Assembly (NCBI GenBank): GCA_032834875.1
Contig: CP135238.1
Location: 254,011 to 318,010 of the forward strand
DNA length: 64,000 nt
Reading direction: 5' to 3'
DNA from: Sulfuracidifex metallicus DSM 6482 = JCM 9184
Lineage (GTDB): Archaea; Thermoproteota; Thermoprotei_A; Sulfolobales; Sulfolobaceae
In this document: piece by piece, positions 23,423-31,554 of the stretch
Position numbering within the stretch: position 1 is the stretch's first letter
Layout of the letters: each line of letters opens with the position of its first letter
Position numbers and translations under genes: made by a program
Notes under the pieces: model-generated
Told to the model about the DNA's origin: nothing
The model's input: the letters and a program-made list of their open reading frames with translations, nothing else
The model's database searches: none

Positions 23423-26400
23423 TTACGTGCTCTTACTCCTTCTTATCAAGGCTACTATAGCTATTATTAATGCAATTATAGCGAGAACAATCCCTACGTC
23501 TGCATAGGTCATGATCTTACCTTCCTCTTTAGACTGGCTCGATAAAGCTGAGTCGATGGAGGAGGTTTTGTTAGAGAATTGTGTAGACAAGTTTCCTAAA
23601 TTCTTGTTAAGGTTTTCCAGTTGTCCATTAACGTTCAATAACGTCGTGTACGTTGACGAAATGCCATCACTCTGTGTAGCCCTAATTTCCAAGCTATATG
23701 TACCATCAGGCAGCTTCGTAGTATTTATGGTTACAGAATGTGTGCCATTAGTATAGAATTCTCCTATCGGCGTTCCATTTAATGTAACTACGACCTGCTT
23801 TATGTTCTCTCCGATTACGTTAAACGTTAACGATGCATTATACGTTGCATTTATGTACTTTGTCGTAACTATTTCCGGTGCAGATGGAGATATCGATGAA
23901 ACGTTAGAGTCAATTAAAGTTACTGTGCTATTAACTAGCTTTAGCTCTTCTATATGACTATCTATCAGCGTCAAATGTGAGTCGTAAGCATACACGTCAT
24001 TTAGATTGCCCTGAATTATCGTGCTGTTAGCGTCCATCAAACTCATGGATCCAGTTGCCATCAAAATGTCCTGAGTTCCACCTTCAACTGTGGTATTATA
24101 GAACACATCGTTCATCAGCTCTCCTGAGAAGTCCAATATTGTATCGTTCTTAAAGTACGAATTATCTGTGGGTTCAGTTATCTTCTGGCTCTCTATTAGA
24201 CTGAATGGCTCCACATTTATCGTTTTTGCGTACTTCAGGCTGACGTTAGTAGGAACTGCGTTATAACTTTCCCCGGTCACAAGTATTCTGAAAGGACCCT
24301 GCACTACAGAGTTATCTAGATAAGAAAGATTTCCGTCGTTCAATATTGAAGGCAAAGTTACGTTTCCCTGCCAGAGATCGGACGTATAGTTAAAATAGAG
24401 CGGAATCTCGACTAAGTTACTAATATATGAATAATCGAAGGATAACTTAACTGGGAATACCGTAGCAGAGTACATTCCAAATCTTACTGGAGTACCGTTT
24501 GGATAACTTATGTTAGCATATATCTCAAGTAGTTGCCCTTGTATTGAGTAATTTGACGTTTCAACTACAGGAGTAGAAACTGAAGGACTAACGTAGATCT
24601 GACCATAGAAGTATCCCGAGATGTTTTCACCTAAAGAGAAGGACTGATACTGCGCGTTAAGTATAATGTTGTAAAGCCCTCCACTCACGTTTTTAGGCAC
24701 GTATAGGAAGCCTAAGTATTGTAATTGAGACGTCATTAGCAGCTGAGTAGAACTCACCGATTTACCGTTGAAAGTAAGCGAGGCGTTTATTGTAGTTCCG
24801 AAAACGGAATCTGACATAGTTGAGGGCGGTATGTTAACGGGAGGCTCTATGTTACCTTGTATGATGACATATTGCCCTCCTCCGACGGCTCCAGGCTCGG
24901 ATATTACCTGAGGTAGAATGAACAAGCTCTGTAAATCAAATCCGTTGTAGAACGATACAAAGCCATAAGCGTTCTCTCCCATTAGGAGCATTACACCAGC
25001 GTTATAATTTCCTTGAAGATATCCAGTCCATAGGTCGGTGTAATTATTAAACGTTAGAGTTACATTTCCAACTTTGATGTATTGATTGGAAGTGAAGTTG
25101 TAATAATATACTGCTACTTCCACGTGAGAGTGAGGGAATGGTTCTCCGTACACGTTCTCGACTTGTGCTTCAACTGTAACGTTATTTTCTACGGAATAAG
25201 GTTTCATTATTATAGGACTTAGGAAGCAAATGTAATATCCAGCGAAACTGCTCACCATGCCAACACCTTCAATTTTGCTCTGATTCATATAAGTAGCATT
25301 AACGGTAAAGTAGGTAATTCCACTATCATTTGAGGGCACTTTTACAAGTGCATAGTAACTACCGTTCATTTTTGTCATCTCAGCTTTTAGCACTTGACCC
25401 ATAACGTCACTTAGATATAACGTAACATTAGCTTTCACAGGAGTTCCGTTATAGGTTACGTTAGCGACGACTGTTAAGTTCTGACCCGGATATATTTCCT
25501 CTGGTAGAGTAACGTTAGGTGTACCGTTAAGCACTTTTATTGACACGCTCAATGATGGCTTCACTGATAATTCCTTCACTAAATTCGACAAATATCCTAG
25601 ATTGATGGATCCCCAGCCATTAACTAAGTTATATCCGTAATGTGCAGTCCAAGGAATATTGTATCCGAAAGTTATTGGCACGAAAGCCTTTTGATAGTCT
25701 GTAGAGTTATCTGCTAGCTCGTATATGATGGGGTTAAGGTCTCCAAGTTTGTGCCCTAGATATTGAGCCATTAAGGCTACCATTCCTGCCATAAGGGGGG
25801 ATGCCTCACTTGTTCCGCCGCTAATTTCGGTGACGTTCCCCGGACACACTATATAAACCCCTGGGTAAACGTTAGCATTGGCAGAAAGATCTGGGACTTC
25901 CCTTCCATCAGGGTAAGAGGAAGGTGCACTTAATCCTTCTTGATACCATGGCTCAGGCTCAATTATACTTATTCCTCCTGTGCTACCTCCGTAATTTACT
26001 CCGTTGGGGATAAAACCGTAATTTGACCATGACGTAGTGACGAAGCCTTTTCCGAAGTCTATGTAGGTAGTCGTACCTCCCATTGCGGTGACCCAAGGAG
26101 AAGTGGCAGGGTATCCAACTGTACCTAGAGGACCTGCGCTGTAACCGCTTCCTCCAGCGTCGCCCGAAGATGCTAAGAAAGTAATTCCCTCAGCTGATCC
26201 CATAGCATAGTACTGATCAGTCAGGACAACACATGAGTAAAATTGAGGTCCGCTAAACTGCGAAAAATAAGTCTCTGGTATACTAAAGCTCTGAGAAACG
26301 TCAGTCACATTTCCTATTTCGTCTATGTAAGAAATGATGCTATACAAAGGAAGATTTCCGTTAGCTATGAAAAGGGTTATTCCTGCATTGGGAGCTATTG

Positions 26401-27283
26401 TGTGAGAAGATTCTACGTCTAGACTTATTTCTCCAGCCCAGCCTGTCTCTATTCCTAAGTTAGGATCATATGGCCCAATTGGGACTATCTTGAAGTAAGG
26501 AGGATTCGAAATGTTATATAGTTGATCGTAATACGCTAGTTCCTGATTTATGTAAGGATCACCGTAAAAGTCCAAGATTCCTATGCTATAGTTGGAGCTT
26601 CCCTTTACGTTGTTAGAGTAAAGGGGAGTAACGTTATATGCCTCTCTTAAAGCCTTAATTGGATACGCTTCAATTGGGGTTGTAGAGTTAACTCCAAAGC
26701 TTCTAGCTTTATTAAACAGAGTAGAAGGATGCCCAAAGAATAAGTTGGATATGTTGCTCGAATAGATGAAGGCATGAACTGGAAGGTTAAATTGCCCATT
26801 TGCTATATAATAGCTTTCGCTTCCGTTGCTAAATACAGAGAAGGATAGCCCTAATTTCTCGAACTGCGAAGCTTTGCCCTCTACAACAACAACTGAATCA
26901 GTAGACGTTGATATTACCTTCAGTCCCTCCTCATTTATCCACGACATTAACTTTTGATATGAACTCGATGGGTAGAACAGTTTCTCAACTTGTTCCTTTG
27001 ACAAGAAGTGATGATACAACGATGATGAAGGGTTCGAGGTTTCTTCGGCATAATAATAGAGCATGTTCAAGTTTCTCAACGGTATTGAAAATGTAACTAC
27101 TACATTCGTTGATGGATCTAGCTTTCCTTCGTAATGAAATCCGTTTATTTGTGGCGTCTCTGGGTTCTGCAATTCCATTGGACTAGATGTAGGCACGTTG
27201 CTTGCCGAAATTGTCATGGAAGATCCTATTGTGATTAAAATTATTGTTAAAAGTAGTACACCAAAATTTTTTGTATCTTCCAT
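23423..27283 (-). CDS. Secreted acid protease of the sedolisin family (S53) with long C-terminal beta region and membrane anchor
   Basis: A 1286-residue surface protease. Residues 1-28 are a signal peptide; about 40-190 a pro-kumamolisin activation domain (HFLSKEQVEKLFYPS). The catalytic domain (about 205-570) has Glu285 and Asp289 in GEISLDVE, the oxyanion Asp375 in SSGDAGG and Ser492 in SGGTSEASP. Residues about 580-1190 are a Ser/Asn/Tyr-rich region with repeated Ig-like stretches (for example NVTLPEEIYPGQNLTVVANV) and many N-glycosylation sequons. A short coiled-coil precedes the C-terminal helix VGIVLAIIALIIAIVALI and RRSK. It would digest protein outside the cell at acid pH while staying tethered to the membrane. 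A TATA-like TTTTTAAAT lies 28 bases before the ATG. Confidence 0.9.
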   Translation of the reverse strand: MEDTKNFGVLLLTIILITIGSSMTISASNVPTSSPMELQNPETPQINGFHYEGKLDPSTNVVVTFSIPLRNLNMLYYYAEETSNPSSSLYHHFLSKEQVEKLFYPSSSYQKLMSWINEEGLKVISTSTDSVVVVEGKASQFEKLGLSFSVFSNGSESYYIANGQFNLPVHAFIYSSNISNLFFGHPSTLFNKARSFGVNSTTPIEAYPIKALREAYNVTPLYSNNVKGSSNYSIGILDFYGDPYINQELAYYDQLYNISNPPYFKIVPIGPYDPNLGIETGWAGEISLDVESSHTIAPNAGITLFIANGNLPLYSIISYIDEIGNVTDVSQSFSIPETYFSQFSGPQFYSCVVLTDQYYAMGSAEGITFLASSGDAGGSGYSAGPLGTVGYPATSPWVTAMGGTTTYIDFGKGFVTTSWSNYGFIPNGVNYGGSTGGISIIEPEPWYQEGLSAPSSYPDGREVPDLSANANVYPGVYIVCPGNVTEISGGTSEASPLMAGMVALMAQYLGHKLGDLNPIIYELADNSTDYQKAFVPITFGYNIPWTAHYGYNLVNGWGSINLGYLSNLVKELSVKPSLSVSIKVLNGTPNVTLPEEIYPGQNLTVVANVTYNGTPVKANVTLYLSDVMGQVLKAEMTKMNGSYYALVKVPSNDSGITYFTVNATYMNQSKIEGVGMVSSFAGYYICFLSPIIMKPYSVENNVTVEAQVENVYGEPFPHSHVEVAVYYYNFTSNQYIKVGNVTLTFNNYTDLWTGYLQGNYNAGVMLLMGENAYGFVSFYNGFDLQSLFILPQVISEPGAVGGGQYVIIQGNIEPPVNIPPSTMSDSVFGTTINASLTFNGKSVSSTQLLMTSQLQYLGFLYVPKNVSGGLYNIILNAQYQSFSLGENISGYFYGQIYVSPSVSTPVVETSNYSIQGQLLEIYANISYPNGTPVRFGMYSATVFPVKLSFDYSYISNLVEIPLYFNYTSDLWQGNVTLPSILNDGNLSYLDNSVVQGPFRILVTGESYNAVPTNVSLKYAKTINVEPFSLIESQKITEPTDNSYFKNDTILDFSGELMNDVFYNTTVEGGTQDILMATGSMSLMDANSTIIQGNLNDVYAYDSHLTLIDSHIEELKLVNSTVTLIDSNVSSISPSAPEIVTTKYINATYNASLTFNVIGENIKQVVVTLNGTPIGEFYTNGTHSVTINTTKLPDGTYSLEIRATQSDGISSTYTTLLNVNGQLENLNKNLGNLSTQFSNKTSSIDSALSSQSKEEGKIMTYADVGIVLAIIALIIAIVALIRRSKST

Positions 27284-27552
27284 GTCTAGATAAAGGCTAA
27301 TAACTAATATTTAAAAATTATCAGGATGTAAAATACTTTCTTTTAAATTCTAGATTAAGTAAAACTCCTTATAATTTTCTATATGTTTATTTCTAACTTC
27401 CATAGGTCGTCTCAAGCCACGGTGTCCCATAATTTATCATTATAGAATCGTTTAACATTTAACTAGATTAATAATCAATAATTATTTTTTTAACATTGTT
27501 TAATAGAAAATCTTATATATATGCAATAAAATAGATAAAGATAGGTGTGTCC

Positions 27553-27894
27553 ATGCAAGAAAAGCTCGAGACTTTAATGAAATTAAAAGGCGCGGTAGCC
27601 GCAGGAGAGTTTAAGGAGAACGGAGAACTTGTGTCGTATAAGGGTGAGATGCCAGAGGATTTAGCTAAGATGGTGGCTATGATGTGTGCTGCAAACACGA
27701 TGATGGCTAAAATGCAGGCTGAAGGGTTCTCAAAGATGACTGGGATGAAATGGAGTCCACTAGTTGGTTGGGCAGTAGCTGCAGGCGACTATGCGGTATG
27801 TGTAGAGGGTAACTATGGAGTCTTCCTACAATTGAACCAAACAGACTTTAATGAGGTCTTCAAGGTTCTCCACGAGGTTGCGCATAAGGGGTAA
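27553..27894 (+). CDS. DUF2173 protein
   Basis: A 113-residue protein of the DUF2173 family. Landmarks are KLKGAVAAGEFKENGELVSY, MCAANTMMAKM, SPLVGWAVAAGDYAVCVEG and DFNEVFKVLHEV. The fold appears profilin/roadblock-like. Family members often occur near sulfur-oxidation genes in thermoacidophiles, but none is adjacent here. I prefer ATG 27553; an in-frame GTG at 27547 and an AGGTG ribosome site are just upstream. A TATATATATG box near 27511-27522 would give a short leader. Confidence 0.8.
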   Translation: MQEKLETLMKLKGAVAAGEFKENGELVSYKGEMPEDLAKMVAMMCAANTMMAKMQAEGFSKMTGMKWSPLVGWAVAAGDYAVCVEGNYGVFLQLNQTDFNEVFKVLHEVAHKG

Positions 27895-27897
27895 AAC

Positions 27898-27920
27898 ATT
27901 ATTATCTTTTTTTATTTAGA
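27898..27920 (+). terminator. T-rich transcription end after DUF2173
   Basis: ATTATCTTTTTTTATTT directly after the stop codon; a seven-T run is a good archaeal intrinsic terminator. Confidence 0.4.
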
Positions 27921-28023
27921 TTAGAAAGGAAATAATAAATATATATTTATGTTTATACACAATAAATATATTTTTTAGTTAATTTAAATATAATTATTCT
28001 TAACTGAGTTAGATAAAGTAATC

Positions 28024-28049
28024 TTATAAAGTTGTGATATTATCACGAC
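28024..28049 (+). promoter_or_regulatory. TATA box with abutting palindrome (candidate operator)
   Basis: TTATAAA at 28024-28030 is followed at once by an inverted repeat 28031-28049: arms GTGATA and TATCAC around a central T, extended by two more matching pairs after one mismatch. The palindrome would cover the initial transcribed or entry region, the usual place for an archaeal repressor site. Confidence 0.4.
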
Positions 28050-28074
28050 CTAATCTCCATTGAGGAGTGACTTA

Positions 28075-28152
28075 ATGAATTACGATCTAAACAACGTTGA
28101 CGTTTCTCTCGTGAAAACACAAACAAAGACAGCTCCTAATCTTTGTAGCTAA
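28075..28152 (+). CDS. Short ORF (25 aa) with its own promoter and ribosome site
   Basis: ATG 28075 is preceded by GAGGAG at 28062-28067, a plausible ribosome binding site, and by a TATA box about 48 bases upstream. The peptide MNYDLNNVDVSLVKTQTKTA plus five residues is polar with one Cys. It ends 45 bases before tricorn. It might be a small protein or leader peptide; the support is only the correctly spaced signals, and chance cannot be excluded. Confidence 0.3.
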   Translation: MNYDLNNVDVSLVKTQTKTAPNLCS

Positions 28153-28162
28153 TGCTAAAACG

Positions 28163-28170
28163 AATTTATA
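28163..28170 (+). promoter_or_regulatory. Candidate TATA box of the tricorn gene
   Basis: AATTTATA centred about 31 bases before ATG 28198, giving a start site a few bases before the gene. Confidence 0.4.
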
Positions 28171-28197
28171 ATCAAGTTGTAATCACAGAGAGACGAA

Positions 28198-31100
28198 ATG
28201 GCCTATTTAATGTATCCAGATATATATGGAAACAAACTAGCTTTTGTTACGGAGGACGACCTTTGGGTTATGGACTTAAACGATGGGAAACCCTTAAGGT
28301 TAACTTCAGGTCTGGGTGCTGTGACTAGAGCTAAATTTTCTAACGATGGGACCCTTATAGCATTCACCAGACTTCAGACGTCGGGAAGCTCGATAGCTGA
28401 AGTTTACGTTATACCTAGCGAAGGAGGAGAGGCAAAGAGGATCACTTGGTTCGGGAGTCCAACAACTAACGTTTTGGGTTGGAGTCCTGAAGGCAAAGTG
28501 ATAGTGTCCTCCGATTTCCAATCTCCTTTCGCAGCTTGGAGGAACCTATTTGAGATAGATCCTAACGGAGGAGAGCCCAAGAGGCTAGATCTAGGACCCG
28601 TTACCTCAATCGCGTACGGTGAGAAAGCTCTAGTGATTGGAAGGAACAATTATGACCTAACTTATTGGAAAAGGTATAAGGGCGGAACTAGAGGAGTCTT
28701 TTGGATAGATAGGGGTTACACTGGTAACTTCGTTAAATTCCTCGACTTGAATGGCAACCTAACTTCGCCAATATGGATCGGGGATCGTTTCTACTTCGTC
28801 TCAGACCATGAGGGGATTGGCAATCTTTACTCGGTTGATTTAGAAGGGAAGGACTTAAGGAAACACACTGATATGAACGACTTCTACGTTAGAAATGCCA
28901 ATTCTGACGGAAAGAGGATAGTGTTCCAAGCAGGAGGAGACATTTATTTGTACGATGATCAAAAATTAATAAAACTCGACATAAGGGCACCGGTTAGTGG
29001 AAAGCAGAAACAGATCTTCTTCGACGAAAGTAGAAACGTGAGCGATTATTATCCTATCTCAAGCGAGGAGATAGGAATCATAACTAGGGGCAGGGCTTTC
29101 TTGTTAAACCCTTGGGAAGGTGCACCTTTACCCTTGGGAGATAACACAGGGTTCACTAGGTACAAGATGATTCATTCTGACGGAGAGACTGTTGCTGTAG
29201 TTAAGTATGACGATGTAGTTGAGCTTTACGATAAGGAAGGGAATCTGAAGGAGGAACTCAAGCCAGACGTAGGAACGATAACTAGGATCGCAGTTTACAA
29301 GTCAAACCTGATCATAGCAAACAAGCGTGGTGAATTGATAGTTCTATCCTCAGGCAACAAGACAGTTTTAGACAAATCAGATTATGGAGAACTTTCTGAC
29401 TTCAGCGTTGGACCAGATGGTTGGATAGCGTACTCTAAACCGGAAGGGACAGAAACCTCATCAATATGGGTTTCCTCTCTAGACGGAAAGAAGTACAGAA
29501 TTACCAACCCGACGGGAAAGGACTTTATGCCGTCGTTTAGCAAGGATGGAAGGTACCTCTTCTTCCTATCTATTAGGCATTTTGATCCAGTTCTAGACGA
29601 AATTGTCTTTAACTATGACTTCCCAGCCTCAACTAAGCCTTTTGTTGCCGTAATGAAAAAGGGAGTTCCCTCTCCCTTCCTTTCAACTAAGGGTGATGGT
29701 GAGTTCAACCCCGACGATGCAATAAGGAGAGTAGAGGCATTCCCAATTGATGCAGGAATATACAGAAAGGTTAGACATGTAAAGGAGGGCAAAGTAGCAC
29801 TATTGAAGTCCCCCATAGAAGGAAGAGCTAAATATTGGCTTTACTCCTCAGCTGAAAGGGTTGGTTCCCTTATAATATATGACATGACTACAGGTCAGCA
29901 GGAAGAGGTTGTAAACGACGCTATTGACTTTGAGGTGTTAGAAGGTAACGTCATAGTCAGGGAGAAGGGTAACTTAATGAGAATTATAAACGTGGATAAG
30001 AGACCAGACCTCACTTCAAGGGATCCAGGGAGAAGGAGCGGAGTCATTGATTTGAGCAGGATTAAGATAAGGGTGGAACCAGCCAAGGAATGGAGGCAGA
30101 TGGTTAAGGAGACGTGGTACTTAATGAAGCATAACTATTGGAAGGGACTTGATGAAGATTGGGATAAAGTCCTGAATAAGTACGAGAAACTGCTGGAAAA
30201 GGTAAACACTAGATACGAGCTCATGGACGTAATAAATGAACTTCAAGGTGAAAACGGAACTTCGCATTCCTATCAAATTGTTAACGAATTGAGGGTTGAG
30301 AAACCTTATACTGTAGGAGGACTCGGAGTACAAGTAAGGTTTAACGGAGAATGTTACGAGATTACCAGGATTTTCTATGGTGATCTATCGGCTGAAAACG
30401 AGAAGAGCCCCCTGCTATCCTCTGGCTTAGACATGAAGGAAGGCGACTGCATTACTTCCATAGATGGAGTGAAGCTAACTAAGGAAGTTACTCCACAGGA
30501 GATTTTGCTCAACAAACAAGACGTCCCAGTACTTGTTAAGATTGTTCATAACGGAAAGGAAGTTTCAGTCAGCGTAAAGACCGTAAGGAACGAGAGCTAC
30601 TTGGTATATAGAGATTGGGTAAGGAGGAACAGAGAATACGTTGAAAAGAAAACTGAAGGTAAAGTTGGTTACATACACATACCAGATATGGGGCCAATGG
30701 GTTTTGCTGAGTTCGTGAAGGACTTCACGCATCAGATGGATAAGAAAGCTATGATAGTAGATGTAAGATATAACAGAGGAGGTCATGTATCGCCCTTAAT
30801 AATAAGCTACCTTTCGAGACAGAGAATAGGCGCCGATCTGCCTAGGGATAGGAAGCCATCTCCATATTTGCCCTTCTCTCCACCTCCAGCAATGGTTTGC
30901 CTAACTGACGAACATGCCGGCTCTGACGGTGATATATTTACCCATGTTTTCAAGAGGCTTAAACTAGGTAAAGTGATCGGTGTAAGAACTTGGGGAGGAG
31001 TAATTGGTATAAATCCTAAAATTAGATTGATAGATGGCACTACGGTTACACAACCTGAGTTCGCAAGCTGGTTTGATGATGTTAAGTTCGGCATTGAAAA

Positions 31101-31284
31101 CTACGGCGTGGATCCAGATCTATGGGTAGACATTTCACCTCAGGACTATAGGAACGGGATTGACCCTCAACTAGACGAAGGAATAAAGGCTAGCCTAGAG
31201 GCTATGGAAAAGAGTAAGGATATCCTAGAGGAAGCTGAAAAGGACAGGGAAAGTATCGTTGCAGGTAAAGTGAAAAACGTTTAG
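28198..31284 (+). CDS. tri: Tricorn protease
   Basis: Cytoplasmic giant peptidase that trims peptides released by the proteasome. The 1028-residue chain has the expected order: a beta-propeller with WD-like repeats (about 1-310, e.g. LRLTSGLGAVTRAKFSNDG), a second propeller (about 320-640), helical C1, a PDZ domain (about 720-810; GLGVQVRF, EGDCITSIDGV) and the catalytic C2 domain. The His of the triad lies in NGTSHSYQ, the nucleophile Ser in EHAGSDGDIFTH, and the Glu region in IENYGVDPDLWVD. Length equals the Thermoplasma enzyme within a few percent. The interacting factor peptidases are not in the window. Monocistronic, with its own TATA box. Confidence 0.95.
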   Translation: MAYLMYPDIYGNKLAFVTEDDLWVMDLNDGKPLRLTSGLGAVTRAKFSNDGTLIAFTRLQTSGSSIAEVYVIPSEGGEAKRITWFGSPTTNVLGWSPEGKVIVSSDFQSPFAAWRNLFEIDPNGGEPKRLDLGPVTSIAYGEKALVIGRNNYDLTYWKRYKGGTRGVFWIDRGYTGNFVKFLDLNGNLTSPIWIGDRFYFVSDHEGIGNLYSVDLEGKDLRKHTDMNDFYVRNANSDGKRIVFQAGGDIYLYDDQKLIKLDIRAPVSGKQKQIFFDESRNVSDYYPISSEEIGIITRGRAFLLNPWEGAPLPLGDNTGFTRYKMIHSDGETVAVVKYDDVVELYDKEGNLKEELKPDVGTITRIAVYKSNLIIANKRGELIVLSSGNKTVLDKSDYGELSDFSVGPDGWIAYSKPEGTETSSIWVSSLDGKKYRITNPTGKDFMPSFSKDGRYLFFLSIRHFDPVLDEIVFNYDFPASTKPFVAVMKKGVPSPFLSTKGDGEFNPDDAIRRVEAFPIDAGIYRKVRHVKEGKVALLKSPIEGRAKYWLYSSAERVGSLIIYDMTTGQQEEVVNDAIDFEVLEGNVIVREKGNLMRIINVDKRPDLTSRDPGRRSGVIDLSRIKIRVEPAKEWRQMVKETWYLMKHNYWKGLDEDWDKVLNKYEKLLEKVNTRYELMDVINELQGENGTSHSYQIVNELRVEKPYTVGGLGVQVRFNGECYEITRIFYGDLSAENEKSPLLSSGLDMKEGDCITSIDGVKLTKEVTPQEILLNKQDVPVLVKIVHNGKEVSVSVKTVRNESYLVYRDWVRRNREYVEKKTEGKVGYIHIPDMGPMGFAEFVKDFTHQMDKKAMIVDVRYNRGGHVSPLIISYLSRQRIGADLPRDRKPSPYLPFSPPPAMVCLTDEHAGSDGDIFTHVFKRLKLGKVIGVRTWGGVIGINPKIRLIDGTTVTQPEFASWFDDVKFGIENYGVDPDLWVDISPQDYRNGIDPQLDEGIKASLEAMEKSKDILEEAEKDRESIVAGKVKNV

Positions 31285-31295
31285 GTATTCTCGGC

Positions 31296-31301
31296 ACTTT
31301 C
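31296..31301 (+). promoter_or_regulatory. Damage-response hexamer (ANTTTC) upstream of the dpo2 operon
   Basis: ACTTTC lies 15 bases before the TATA box of the operon. In Sulfolobus islandicus, ANTTTC hexamers just upstream of the BRE/TATA are bound by Orc1-2 and activate DNA-damage-response genes, dpo2 among them. A six-base match can be chance, but the position and gene agree. Confidence 0.5.
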
Positions 31302-31316
31302 AGTTATATCCCTCCC

Positions 31317-31324
31317 TTTTAAAT
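31317..31324 (+). promoter_or_regulatory. TATA box of the dpo2 operon
   Basis: TTTTAAAT centred 27 bases before the ATG at 31348, giving an essentially leaderless operon message. Confidence 0.5.
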
Positions 31325-31347
31325 AACCGCAATTTTTTTAGAGAAAA

Positions 31348-31554
31348 ATGGGCAGAACTCAGCCTTCCCTTACAAGAGCTATTGAAGAGGAAATAGAGAA
31401 ATTGGAACGTGTATCAAAGAAGCTTAGAAACGTCGAGATGAGCAAGAAACTTATCAATGTGAGGAAGAATGTAAGGATAGTTGAGGAAGCCCTACAAGAC
31501 GAACTAACGGATCCTTTAGAAGTTATAATGATAGCTATTTTGGTGTCAGAATGA
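31348..31554 (+). CDS. Small helical protein, first gene of the dpo2 operon
   Basis: 68 residues, strongly helical and charged: TRAIEEEIEKLERVSKKLRN, then a Lys/Arg-rich middle and EEALQDELTDPLEVIMIAIL. It resembles a coiled coil with a hydrophobic C-terminus and no membrane signal. The corresponding position in Sulfolobus islandicus is held by SiRe_0614, co-transcribed with dpo2. The next gene starts within its last 4 bases, so they are made together; it is probably a partner of the polymerase. Function unknown. Confidence 0.75.
   Translation: MGRTQPSLTRAIEEEIEKLERVSKKLRNVEMSKKLINVRKNVRIVEEALQDELTDPLEVIMIAILVSE

Larger units (their letters stand above)
27895..28197. other. Intergenic region with palindrome and short ORF before tricorn
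   Basis: Contains, left to right, a T-rich terminator, AT-rich sequence, a TATA box with an abutting palindrome (28024-28049), a 25-codon ORF with a ribosome site (28075-28152) and the TATA box of the tricorn gene (28163-28170). Confidence 0.6.

Noticed and set aside
27547-27552. GTG start for DUF2173
   Set aside because: In frame, but it overlaps the AGGTG ribosome-site-like sequence; ATG 27553 is better placed.
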